Below the pieces are notes generated by a model, which was not told the origin of the DNA, did not search any database, and was given only the letters and a program-made list of their open reading frames with translations. Source: Siphonodentalium dalli (lineage: Eukaryota; Mollusca; Scaphopoda; Gadilida; Siphonodentaliidae). Taken from it: DNA of 64,000 nucleotides. The position numbers and the translations under genes are program-made. The stretch covers positions 185,480,716 through 185,544,715 of the forward strand of contig CP136066.1 in assembly GCA_032622095.1 (NCBI GenBank), read 5' to 3'. Positions 43,099 through 54,747 of the stretch are shown here, piece after piece (position 1 is the stretch's first letter; each line of letters starts with the position of its first letter).

Positions 43099-44260
43099 GA
43101 CCTGTAGCCCGTGCCAAAGGATTTAGTCATGCAAAGAGTAAAATCCAAGATGGCTGCTGGTGGCCATGTTTTTTGCTGAATGACCCCAAAATGACTCGTT
43201 CCCATCTACATGTCAATGCCAACAGCTATGACAAATTTTATATTGATCCAATTTTATAATGACCAAAGGTACGACCTGTAGCCCGTGCTAGAGGAAATTG
43301 TTGAAGAGTCACACACAAACACACACACACGGACGACGATACCAAGCCATGGCAATAGCTAAAACTTTACAAAGTAAAGTTGAGCTAAAAATGAAAACAC
43401 CACCTTCCCACCTGGGCCACCCATATTTTTCAATGACCGTTTATTACCAGAAACACAGGTATAGTTTTCGCCTGAAGAATAAATGTGAAATGGGCCTCTC
43501 TGGCTCACATATATGTTAGTTAAGACTAACCCAACCATTTGTTTTATTAGCTGAACTTTACTTTGTAAAGTTTGAGCTATTGCCATGGCTTTGTTGTCTG
43601 TGTGTGCGTATGTGTGTGTGTGATTCGTCAACAATACAGGCTACAGGTGCTACTTGTGGTCGGATCATTATGAAATTTGACATAGCTGTTGATATCAACA
43701 TTTAGACTAGAACCGTTCATTTTGGGGTCATTCTGAAGAAAAAAAACATGGCCGCCAGCGACCATCTTGGATTTCAATATTCAATCCATTAGCACGGGCT
43801 ACAGGTCGTACTGTTCTTCTGATTATCATGAAATTTGTCACGGATGTTAACAATGACATGTAGATGTAACTTTGGGGTCATTCGGCCAAAAAAATGGCCA
43901 CTGGCAGCCATCTTAGATTTTACTGTTTGCATGACTAAATTCTCTGCCACAGCCTACAGGTCGTACCTTTGGTTGGATCATCATGGAATTTGTCACGGAT
44001 GTTAATATTGACATGGAGATGGGGAATGAGTAATTTTGGGGTCATTCGGCTACATTAGTGGGGTCGTTCGGCCAAAAATCATGGCCGCTGGCAGCCATCT
44101 TGGATTTTACTCTTTGCATGACTAAATCCTTTGGCCAGGGTTACAGGTCGCATCTTTTGTCAGATCATTGTGAAATTTGTCATGGATGAGATCGAGTCAT
44201 TTTTTGGTTATTCGGCCAAAATCATGGCTGATGGTCAAAAACTCAAAATGGACAAAATGA
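43099..44260 (+). repeat. Tandem 'GGCAGCCATCTTGGATT' repeat, about six units
   Basis: Unit landmarks: CTACAGGTCGTACC, GGATCATCATGAAATTTG, TGACATGTAGATG, TTTGGGGTCATTCGGCC, ATGGCCGCTGGCAGCCATCT, TTGGATTTTACTCTTTGCAT. Units start near 43100, 43268, 43635, 43795, 43950, 44130. The second part includes an inverted piece (43540-43660) with AAAGTAAAGTTGAGCT / AGCTGAACTTTACTTT at 43375 and 43550. No conserved frame. Confidence 0.75.
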
Positions 44261-44443
44261 ATTTTTATTCCAAACCAATTGCAGCACATCTCACACCATA
44301 TCATATGTCATCTTATATGATGCACATTCTTTATTCAATATTCCAATGATGTTATAGATATTCTTTTCTGACAGAAAAGTATTTAAAAATGTATGCCGTT
44401 TCATGTTAAACCAAAAATTAAATCAACTTTTCTTATATTTCAG

Positions 44444-44576
44444 ATCAGTTGTTCATGCACTTGTAGCCCAGTCCATGCACAGAATATAAATAGAAGGAAT
44501 GAAAGAATGATTGAGACCGATGGGTGTCAGCATGGTTTGAGGATTGCACCACTAGAATATTGACAGGTACATACAT
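44444..44576 (+). other. Possible internal exon (non-coding or UTR)
   Basis: A strong acceptor (CTTTTCTTATATTTCAG) precedes and a good donor (GACAG|GTACAT) follows. The 133-nt segment has stops in all frames, or a stop late in one. A further acceptor TTCTATTATAG leads at 45488 to GTTCTAATGGAGAGAGAGAT, open for about 27 codons. If real, this would be a spliced non-coding RNA or UTR on the plus strand. Splice motifs alone are weak evidence. Confidence 0.22.
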
Positions 44577-44755
44577 GTACATTAGAATTCTGAGAGCGGA
44601 CATTTGAAACATTTTTTTGTTATAACTGATGTAGTTTATATCTACAGCTCAGCTTGTCAAAGGTTCTTTACTAAATACTCAGTGACAAGTAGTTCCCTTA
44701 GGATATTTTCTATCTGTTGGTGTATCCTGAATTCCCTCCAAATGAATAATAGACA

Positions 44756-44935
44756 TACAGTAATGCCCTCAGTAATCGACCTCTTAACCAAAGCAGAATT
44801 ATGGGTAACTTTTCAGGATTTAGTCGGAAATATGGCTCTCGGGAGAGCTTTCCGATGAATGGCAACAAGCCATATTTCCGACTAAATCCTGAAAAGTTAC
44901 CCATAATTCTGCTTTGGTTAAGAAGTTAAAAGGCA
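44756..44935. mobile_element. Foldback MITE, TACAGTAATGCCC family, 3'-truncated
   Basis: TACAGTAATGCCCTCAGTAA, ATGGGTAACTTTTCAGGATT, then TCTCGGGAGAGCTTTCCGAT and the complement AATCCTGAAAAGTTACCCAT to GGTTAAGAAGTT at the right, where the terminal GCATTACTGTA is missing. Confidence 0.75.
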
Positions 44936-46032
44936 CCACTCAACAGACATTTCCGTCACTAGAAATATATATTATGGGACAAAAATATTACGATGTTTAG
45001 AACACAATTTATTTGGCAGTGGCACATGTATTTTATGTGATTCAATATCTAGGGATGAATATATGAGACAGCATATATGTTTCTTTCATGTTTTGATGAT
45101 AACTGCACTTATATAATCATGTTATCAAAACAAGTTTCATAAAATGTCTGTTGTTGTAACAAATTTTGTCTGAGGGAGAGTGACCTCATATTCAATTCTT
45201 CACTAATATATAACATTGCTGGTGGATTGATATTACAAGAATTGTTATTTTATAATTTTAATGAGAATAACAATTAAACTAAACTGAAAGTTATTGTCTT
45301 TTGCACTGTTTGTTGGCCTCGACTGAAACTATTCACTTTTTCTGGTTACTAACATTCAAGATCTGCTATCCAAAACTTGACGCCAATTCCAGTGAGTCAC
45401 ACACTCCATGAGTTAGGCAGCACCAGTCTCCTTTATATAGTGATGTTGGTTTCTATAACATAAAATATTGTTATTGTTCTATTATAGGTTCTAATGGAGA
45501 GAGAGATGTCGATATGGCTGGAAGGACAAGACTCCAAGTAATTGCACAACTGCAGTTCATTAAACACACTTGAATTTAGCGAATTGCCACATGTACAATC
45601 ATTACATTCTTACAATGTTACCAGCAGTTTTGTGAAGTAACACAATAATGACAATGATATTGAAAAAGATATATTGCTATGTTCAATGCACTTTCTCAGC
45701 AATGCCATGAAGAAAATCTCATTCCTGATTAACATGCAGATCAAGCAATGGTTGTTAGTTCAAATGATGTCATACTGTGCTTTTCAATTTAAACTGTGTC
45801 CATCTTGGTTATCGGAATAATTCTGGAAGAGAAAGCTCTGTGGCTGAGATGATATAATTGTCTACAACAAATTAAATATGCTATATATTATTGGAATAAA
45901 TATACATGTACCATATACATGTACGATATTTAAATACTAGTACACATCTTTTCATTTAGGAATTCTGATTCCTTATTCATGCCCAATACTGACTGAACTA
46001 CTAGGATCCCCTGTATATCAATTGTATACATG
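44936..46032. other. No gene recognised apart from weak exon signals
   Basis: See the possible exon pair at 44444 and 45488. AATAAA occurs at about 45894. Confidence 0.3.
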
Positions 46033-46337
46033 TACCTTACTCATATTTGAATTTGTGCAGTACTATGTTTCGCTCTATTTTAAATTCTGAGCGACTTCTA
46101 AACTTACAAATATTTTTGTATATGATGACAATTTCAGTTCTGCATTATCGCTGAAAATACTTGTGCATATTAAAGATCATCTTGACAAAAATTCCTTCAG
46201 TCTGGAATATATATGTTTATATTTTAGAAGAAATTCAACTTAAAATATCTAACCATGATTTAGCTATACACATGTGAATAATAAATGCACACTAGCGAAA
46301 ATAGTACAATGTACTGCACAAATTTAAATATGACTGA
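46033..46337. mobile_element. CTTACTCGTA-family foldback, small copy
   Basis: Left TACCTTACTCATATTTGAAT, TTTGTGCAGTACTATGTTTC; right, in reverse, CAGTCATATTTAAATTTGTG, CAGTACATTGTACTATTTTC. Relative of 11641-12361. Confidence 0.6.
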
Positions 46338-46806
46338 AGAATATATTCTATAATCAGGATACTTTGACCCTGAGAATGTGACAAAAGTAAAAACAGTCTA
46401 TATACCACATCATATATTTTTACTTCAGCCGATAATTGTAGTCTCTGGGATTAATATAAAAAAGTCAAATTTTTTCACCAAAAAAAGTCATTATCACTAA
46501 TATTGGTATTAGTTAGTAGTTTAATCTCTTTAATATATCAACAAAAGTAGATTATATAGAAATATGTTTTTATCCCAAAAGTCATTGATTTATGGCTACA
46601 TATACAGCTACATGTACATTGTACCAGTCAGTGCTGATTGTTGATGTTACTAAAGATCTGCATGCAAAATACAATAATCATTTATGCTTATCATTATGGT
46701 ACTCACATTATTACATTCTAATGATTTGTCCTGATGAGTTAACCACATCTCTCGTTCTCCATCATTAATATAGTCTGAAAATAGAAATGTATAAAGGTAG
46801 TGAATC

Positions 46807-46918
46807 TCGGGGAGAGCTTTCTGATGAATGGCAACAAGCCACATTTCTGACTAAATCCTGAAATGTTACCCATACTTCTGCTTTGGTTAAGAAGTCGATT
46901 ACTTAGGGCATTACTGTA
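46807..46918. mobile_element. TACAGTAATGCCC family, right half only
   Basis: GGAGAGCTTTCTGATGAATG through ACTAAATCCTGAAATGTTAC and GAAGTCGATTACTTAGGGCA to TTACTGTA. Confidence 0.7.
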
Positions 46919-47944
46919 TAACTTGGCTAATTTAACCCAACATCTGCCTCACAAGTTCACAACTTATTATACTGATACTGTGACTTGTTAAATCCATCAA
47001 ATTATCACTCTCTGTGAGTCCAATAGCTATTCACCTAATTAAACATTATATTTACCAGTCATGGTCCTTGCTGGTTTAAAGCATGGACACAAAACATATG
47101 TTTCAAGCATTTGTGACCAGGAAGTAATATTTAAAACAACTATCAGTTGTGTTAATCTAACATATTCATGATTTAGGTCCAGTGCACCATTCTATGACCA
47201 TACATGATGGGACAGGTCACAGGACCTCATTTTTGAAGATTTTTCAAACTCTACCCACAAGACGAGAACATTAGGGAGCCATAGCAACCATTTATTCACA
47301 CAAATTATGGTTCAATCAATGCCTAGGACATCCCCCATGCCAGAAATACAGATACAAAAATATCTGCCACAAGGGCTTCCAGTGCATCCATGCACAGTTG
47401 CATATAAATCAGAATAATAGAGTTCACATGAATTTTGAAAGGGAAAAAACACATAGAAATCCATATACATTGATATATGGACAATATTTTGAAAGGGAAA
47501 TTCATTATATGTTGAAAAATGTAAAACTTTTGTTTATACTCGCACAATGATCAGATAAATTATGTGCACTTTAGAGGTAACCTTGCACTATTATCAAGGC
47601 TAATTAACATAACCCTAGATATTTTCATGTATTTAAGATTCATCAGCCATGTTTGGGTTTCAGCCATTTCAAAATTTCAGATCTACTAGACTTATGCTTA
47701 TTTTCAAACTGATTTAAGATCTTTTTAGTTCATAAATTTATTTCGGCATGTGTTGCAACAATAATAATTGGTACATGTAGCAACCTGAACATTTGTCACA
47801 TGACTGATATTTAGAGAAATGTCTGTTTTCAACCTTATTTGAGCTGATTTTTGTCAAAATTTGTCTATATTTGACCCACAGTGTGCAGCGGTGTGTGTAT
47901 TCCTAGAGTATGTGGGACCCGAATTCACATTTACCAGTATTAGC
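46919..47944. other. No gene recognised
   Basis: AT-rich spacer. Confidence 0.35.
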
Positions 47945-48220
47945 TGATAAAATGGTATGACATAAATGGTATCAGTGTGGGCAATGCCGTCACTTATTAT
48001 ACCCTTGGCTGTCTTAAGCGAAATAATGGTTCGCTTAATAAGAGTAATCCATTCTCATGAATTAGACTGAAGCACAATTCACTCACACATAGTTCAGACA
48101 TGCTCTTTCAGAATTCCGCTCAAGTTGAAACCTTTGACATAGTAGTATATCTCAGTCTTTGAGTCAACTAATAGGGGAAGGCTCCACACACTGATACCAT
48201 TTATGTCATACCATTTTATC
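47945..48220. mobile_element. 276-bp TIR element
   Basis: TGATAAAATGGTATGACATA, AATGGTATCAGTGTGG on the left is exactly complemented by CCACACACTGATACCATTTA, TGTCATACCATTTTATC on the right apart from two added bases. TIR about 36 bp. The core contains GTCTTAAGCGAAATAATGGT. Confidence 0.7.
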
Positions 48221-49576
48221 CAATGTGAGAGAGGTAAAACAAACAATGGTGGTTAAGGGTAACTGAATTATGATTTACCATAATACAATGATACTTCAGA
48301 GCAATATATTTATGCTTAAAGCTTAATTGAATTGTTTTATCATAATTAGCTTATATCAGTAAATGTGCATTAACTTTGCATATACTCTGGAATTTTTTTT
48401 TAACTGGTACCTATATCTTTCCAATTGTTGGAAAATTAAAAACTTAAACCCCTTTATTGGAGGATGTGTTAACATTTATTAACTGACTATGCTTAGCATA
48501 TATGATTTATGCAGCACAATAAATTAGCTTATCCTGAAGCATGATTGGGTTCTTCGGCTATCTTACCTCAGGTATAATGGTATAAGCTGATGCAAAGATT
48601 GTAGGCGGAGCAGGGGGATGGGGGTAGTCAAAAATTTGCAGGAAGGAATGAATTTTTTTTTGCATCTGGTGTCCCCCAAAAATACCTAGATCCTTCACTG
48701 AATGTGGAGGAGAAGGTGGTGTTGTGAAGCCATCCTTAAGAGATCGGTACAAGACAGTCACTCCAATATGTGAACAGTGCAGTGGTGCTGGACTGACTCC
48801 AGTTGTCGCCAGACCATATGGGAAATATTAGGATTATCAAAGACTATATTAGTATATAGACTAGTATATCTGTAAATAAGCATATGTAAGATTGAATATT
48901 ATTCAGTTATTTATAAAGATACTGGAAAAAAAAAAGTTAAAAAAAAAAAGTTAAGCCTACCTACCTACCCTAAATTTTTTTTAGCTCGTTAGCGGAAACA
49001 AAGGTATTTTTTTTTTAGGCCTTAGCGACATCAAGACAAGTTTATTTATTTCAGTTTTACGTTTCTGGAAGGTTCTTTTGTAATAGTGTGGTGAAGGAAT
49101 TTTTTCACCCCACCGTCCCATATGCAAAAAGACAGATTAATGTCATCTCCACTGCACTAAGGGCCATATGAGGTCCCAGTACCATACATATGGTGTTTTT
49201 GTTGTTATAAATACTCAAAATGTGTTTTAAACTGTTACAAATGTCAAATAAGTGCTCAAAGTAAAACATTTGCATGGGTCACCACCCCGAAATACCTTCC
49301 TGTAAATTTCGTATTACACCCCTCCCCCCCCCCCCCGGTATATAATATCTGCCATTGAAAGATTCTACTGGTACCGTATGCAGACAATATATGTGGTTGC
49401 AACAATTTCAGCTTGAGGGGAGCTCTATGGGAGTGTAATTATTTATGTATAAGCATAACTAATTTACATTTATGTATAATTGATCTACACTTAAGCATAT
49501 TTTATTTACCCTCATTTCTCAAGCATTTTCACATTTATCATTTATTTACGCTTAAGCCCTAATTGCCTATTTACGG
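48221..49576. other. No gene; poly-A, poly-T and poly-C runs
   Basis: A-runs at 48927-48953, C-run at 49323-49336, and TTATGTATAAGCATAACTAA-type palindromes at 49440-49560. Confidence 0.4.
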
Positions 49577-51300
49577 CCATGGAAATGGTATATATCTGTG
49601 CAGGAGATGTCCCTTTAATAAAATATACTACAGCTCTGGGAGTGAGGCACTTATTAGGACACCAGGGACAGAAATTTTCTTCAACTATTGAGTCTGTATG
49701 GGGCTACTACTTTGGGCCCATGATAATATACTATGAGATTGACTAAAATCAGTCACAATCAGAGGGAAGTAAGGGAGAGCAAGTTTGGTATTTAATTGTT
49801 AGACGCATATTTGTACTTGAGTGCAAATATTTGCAAATAAATAATAAATATGAAAGCCCCCCCCCCCCCATCATTTCAGCCCCAGGGGAGTTTTGAGATC
49901 TGGAATTTGATTTATGCTTAAGTGTATGGGAGGCCAAATTCACATTTAATAATTAATTTCTGCTTAAGCACAATCAATGCACTTAACACTTGAGCGTAAT
50001 CAATTGTGCTTAAGTGCAATTAATTGCGCTTAAGCGCAAATAATTACGCTTCAGTGCAATCATTGCGCTTATGCGCAATTCATGGTTATAGGTAACTAAA
50101 CACCCCTGGTGAATAAATAGGTTTCTCCATAACTTAGCATTAACTCCTATTGACATATCACCTCTTGGTTTCATTGGTTTGGATGGGTAGGGAGCTAGCC
50201 CAACTTCTTTATCAAAACGGCTGACTCGCAATAGTATCACCTTCTGTTTTAGTTGGAGCGACTCGTGATAGCATTATAATATCTTCAGTATATATTAGTT
50301 ATTCTGTATTAGTCGGGGCGACTTTGATTTTCCTCAATTTTCGAGTATACAGGCACACCATATGAGGGAAGCAAGCCCTCGGTGGAACTATATGACCATG
50401 GCAATACTATAGATTTGTGCAATAAAAAGAACTAGAGCTCGAGGACTGAGACACCAAAGCTCCAGGAATGAGACACCAATCTTTTTTGACAGGGATGCTG
50501 ATAATATGAAAATAGGGTTATTTCCTCTGATTTAAGTCAATAAGTAAACCATATGAGGTCAGCAAGCCCTCATGCAGTGACACCACATGCATGCTATAGT
50601 ATATGACCATAGTAAGGGCCCAAATCTGTGCAATAATACATTAAAAAACATCATACAAAAAATTACTAGAGTTCTGGGAAGGAGACATAAATTCTTTGGA
50701 TAGATGGATGCTAATATGTAATTAGGGATTATCCTTGTTGAACACACACTCACAGTTGACTGTTGAGTACTCAGGCTAATTAAAACAGGTTAAAATTAGC
50801 CCAATGCTCCTCTTGTGTTGCTAGTTGATACACCAGGTCATGCCAATAATTTATGGGTAAGTTAGATAGTAGTAACCCTTAATTCCCTTTTTATGGCCAT
50901 GGAAATGGTATATATCTGTGCAGGAGATATCCCTTTAATAACATATACTAGAGCTCTGGGAGTGAGACACCAATTCCTGGGACACCACTGACCAGGGACA
51001 GAGATGCTGACATGGATATATGTTTTTTCTTCAACTTCGAGTCTGTATGGTGCTATTACTATGGGCCCATCATAATTTACTATGAGATGGACTCAATCAT
51101 TCACAATCAGAGGGAAGTAAGGGAGTGCTAGGTATTTGTGCTTAACCGCAAATGATTTGCGCTTTAAGAGCAAATAAATTGATAGACACATATTTGCGCT
51201 TTAGTGCAAATGATTTGTGCTTAAGGGCAAATTGTTTTGTGCTTAAGGGCAAATTGTTTTATGCTTAAGCGCAAATGATTCGCGCTTAAGCGCAAATAAA
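49577..51300 (+). repeat. Direct duplication of 200 bp with CTTAAG arrays
   Basis: CCATGGAAATGGTATATATC..CTGTGCAGGAGATGTCCCTT (49578) recurs at 50895 with 1.3-kb spacing, and both copies continue to TCACAATCAGAGGGAAGTAA (49752 and 51100). The second copy has an insertion (ACACCACTGACCAGGGACAG). Two further decayed units lie at 50350-50520 and 50545-50720 (CATATGAGG..AGCAAGCCCTC). Each end is followed by a cluster of CGCTTAAGCGCAAAT-type palindromes (49975-50085, 51130-51300). Confidence 0.7.
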
Positions 51301-51589
51301 TAATAAATGTGAAAAGGGCCTCCCATAATGATAGTTGCCCACTTGCGATCAACTTCGCCTCAAAATTATGGACTTACATGTATTGTGCAGATAAAATACT
51401 GTTAATCAATTAGAGAACATATATATTTGATTTTCCGTTGATAGTAACTAGCCCATCTGAGAATAACTTTTGGAAACTCAATGTGGGGAAAAAAAATCCA
51501 CCCCTACTATTATTTGGGCCTGCATGTTACCATGTAACGAGACCTTCAACTTCAAGACGACAAGAGTAAGGCCTAAATTATTTTTTTTA

Positions 51590-51970
51590 ATATTGCCTGT
51601 TGGAATTTGTGTGGATATCAATTTCAATTTTATAGCGAAGAGTGGTACAATTTTTTACCTCTTTTTTTTTCACGACGACATCTTCACCATCGGCATCGTC
51701 TTCGCTACTTGACAACACAAGTTCTGCCGACAAATCGACACTTTCTTCTTGCCAATCTTGGGCTGGTTCTGACACTCACACTGACAGCTCATTTTGCTTG
51801 TTCCACATTTGCAGCCTCTGCTGCAAAATGTCCCCGAATCCAAACAGGGACACGATGTCCGCAACGAACGAGACGTGCATGGCCGACTTCCTCCACGCGC
51901 ATACATTCCCGCATGAACAATTAACAGCCACCGGATCGCTTCCAAATCTATTTTTTAAACGTTCCGTCAT
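51590..51970 (-). pseudogene. Cys-rich reading frame with acidic tail, broken
   Basis: In one frame, CPCLDSGTFCSRGCKCGTSK followed by C-x-C-x-C occurs at about 51790-51860 (nine Cys within about 30 residues, CxC-type). An acidic, Ser-rich tail VLSSSEDDADGEDVVV follows in another frame at 51640-51710, and MTERLKNRFGSDPVAV sits upstream near 51970. Reading one continuous protein needs one or two frame changes; one frame also has a single TGA at 51778. CxC-like knots occur in chromatin and transposon proteins, but I cannot assign a family. It may be a decayed gene or chance. Confidence 0.3.
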
Positions 51971-52177
51971 TTTTATATTATTAATGCCCGTCCGTCAGCA
52001 TTATTTTTAGATCGATGATGCATTCTGGTCTTTCTGACCCTTGACCCTTCGACCAATGCTTGCAATATCTAAACACCGATTTACGATGAAGGCCTGGGTT
52101 TGCTGGTGCGCGCGCCACCATGGCAATCCGATTATTCTGGGCAAGAATAATTTCATATATAAATAACAGTTCTATCA
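51971..52177. other. Flank between Cys-rich frame and array 2
   Basis: A minus frame with MVARAPANPGLHRKSVFRYC (52020-52100) may be an upstream exon of the Cys-rich frame. Weak. Confidence 0.25.
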
Positions 52178-52605
52178 CTTTAACTCGGAATTCTGACTTT
52201 ATAAACACGGAATTATGTCTTTTTAACCCGGAATTCTGACTTTATAACTCGGAATTCTGACTTTATAAACTCGGAATTCTTCCTTTATAAACTCGGAATT
52301 CTTACTTTATAAACTCGGAATTCTTACTTTATAAACTCGGAATTCTGACTTTTTAACTCGGAATTCTGACTTTATCAACTAAGAATTCTGTCTTTTTAAC
52401 TCGGAATTCTGACTTTCCAAACTCGGAATTCTATCTTTATAACTCGGAATTTTGACTTTATTAACTCGGATTTCTGACTTTATAACTCGGAATTCTTACT
52501 TTATTTGACTTTATAAACTTGGAATTTTGACTTTATCAACTTGGAATTCTGTCTTTTAACTCGGAATTCTGACATTTATTAACTCGGTATTCTGACTTGA
52601 TAAAT
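52178..52605. repeat. 21-bp tandem repeat array 2
   Basis: About 20 units of AACTCGGAATTCTGACTTTAT with some 22-bp units (ATAAACTCGG). Shared variants with array 1: CGGAATTATGTCTTTTTAA and ATCAACTAAGAATTCTGTCT. Confidence 0.9.
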
Positions 52606-52867
52606 AACAAAACACATAATGATGGTATGACGTTTATGTAAATAGGAGAATGTTGCACATCGACTGATTTGTGTTGGCCTCTTGACAGCCGATTACGACA
52701 ATAATGCTTTAGGCCCACCGATCTACTGTGCGACAAAAGTGCTCCCCAAATTCAAAAATTAGAGCGTCGTATTAGTTAATAATTGGTGACGTCACAAAAT
52801 CAGATATAGACTATATACGACCCAAAGCGGCTTTGGTTCGTTATAAGCTATACCGGTATGATTGTAC
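52606..52867. other. No gene recognised
   Basis: Spacer. Nothing structured. Confidence 0.35.
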
Positions 52868-53043
52868 CTGATAACCGACAATTTCTCGATTAATTTACAT
52901 TCAAATGTTATTAAACGTATTTTTTTCTCCACAATGTTTTTCTCCCAGTGCACCAAAATAGAATTGACCGGAAGTGAACTCGCACAAGGAGTCCGTTGTA
53001 AAATATGACATATTTCGTCGGAATACGGTACTTTCCTATTCAT
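52868..53043 (-). CDS. Possible first exon, unknown protein
   Basis: From ATG at 53043 the frame reads MNRKVPYSDEICHILQRTPC, continues about 58 codons, and meets a consensus donor (CAG|GTACAA at 52868/52867). The ATG lies 370 bp from a divergent ATG at 53413, so the gap could be a bidirectional promoter. No domain recognised, no second exon found. Confidence 0.22.
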
Positions 53044-53412
53044 AAATATGTTTTTATATACATGTAGGCTATTTGATTTTAGAATAATACAATATTCTGA
53101 AACATGTAAGTTTTCTATTTATGTGATTTGCGTAATAATACGACATCTTGTAATCTCGCTTTCGACTATAGACTGGTAATTATAAAAATAAAATATCAAC
53201 ATTTCCATCTCTAAACAGCACAAAACTTCATAAATCGTGGGTAATCAAGCAGCTAAATTAATTCCAACAACTTAAATAAACTGAAAGCATCGATTTCATA
53301 TCATAAACTTGCCCGATTGCATGATCGAATTGCTTTTATGGTCGATTTTCATGTACCTGCCGCGAATTAAAACATGACAACAACATCATGAACATGTGTT
53401 TACAATAGAAGT

Positions 53413-53512
53413 ATGGCGACTGGCTCCCAAGAAAAACTGACACGTTTTAGCGGACGTTTTTCAAACGATACAGTGAACATTAATCTAAAGCATAGCTCCT
53501 TCGTTCTTAACG
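53413..53512 (+). CDS. Possible first exon, unknown protein
   Basis: ATGGCGACTGGCTCCCAAGA opens MATGSQEKLTRFSGRFSNDT and reaches ..SSFVLN; the donor AACG|GTATGT follows after 100 nt. The context (ATGGCG, strong donor) resembles a coding first exon. No acceptor or second exon was found downstream. Family unknown. Confidence 0.28.
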
Positions 53513-54747
53513 GTATGTCACTTATCATAATGGGCTGCATAATGATACTGTTGAAGTTATAGTTTTTCACATTTGAATGCCAAAACAATGGCATAATATT
53601 GCAGATATACTCTGTTTCAAAGTCATTTTTCTGGTACAAAAAGCTTTTTTGCTCACATCTATTTGTGGCACCTCCTTTAACGATATATGCTCTATATATT
53701 ATCTCTATGTTGTTATATCTATTTCTCTCTGCTTTTATGTGAAAAAATTATGCAGATCTTCATTGTATATAGAATCTGAATGATTATTAAAGTGATGTGA
53801 AACACTTCGGTTGGGTGATCAAATAGAAATAGAGAATAATCTTGCTCAAAGTACCATAGTTATTTTTTACGAATATTAATCCAAATTGACAACACACATC
53901 GTCATTCTGTTATTTTAATTCAATGCAATGACTCTCGATGGAGAAATCATTTGTATGTTTTTATTGTCGATAGTTGCGTCCCGAATCGAGATGTAAATAT
54001 TTACAGTTGATCGTAGTTCAGACGATATTTTCTATGAAGTGGTTTCGTCGATTTCTTTGAAATTTAGTAGGAAGTTAGCAGAATGGTACCTTTCCCAGGT
54101 TGGCGTAATGCCTGAGTATACTAACTGGTCACTTCACGCACCCAAACAAGTCCATAATATGTCTTTAATGGAAGACAAAAACAATTGATTTTAGTACGAT
54201 TGAGGTTGAATATATATATTATTTTTTTCTCCCTTTCATAGGTACATGTATCATGTACTAAAAACTACTCAAATTCTATATATGGGTTGATATCTCAAAA
54301 GTGCATTCTGGCTGGATAAAAAACTAATTTTGAAACATGAATACGGAAGGAAGTTGCATGATTTGCAGGTACTGGAAACGTGCAGCAGTGCTAAAATGAC
54401 ATAGAAACATATGCTACTGTTAGTCTAAAAATAGAAATTTCCTACTAAATGGGCACTTGTAATTTCTGGTTCGAAAATCAAGCAATGAGAACAAGATACC
54501 CCCCCCCCCCCCCAAGCACCCTGTTGCCACGTCCCTGGTACTGGGGCAAATTGGGTGCAATTGCCAGGTGGACAAATTATTGTACTTTGCAAGTACATTT
54601 CAAGAATGCCTGGACAAACATACATGTATATTATGATATCTCTGAATGATTAATCGTTAATCATTAATTTTTCACATTTAGAAATGTTTTCAATATGCCC
54701 ATTAGCGTGATCGATGAGAAATGCACTGCATTCTTATTGTTACTCTT
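53513..54747. other. No gene recognised
   Basis: Possible intron of the 53413 exon. C15-like run at 54499-54513. Confidence 0.35.
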
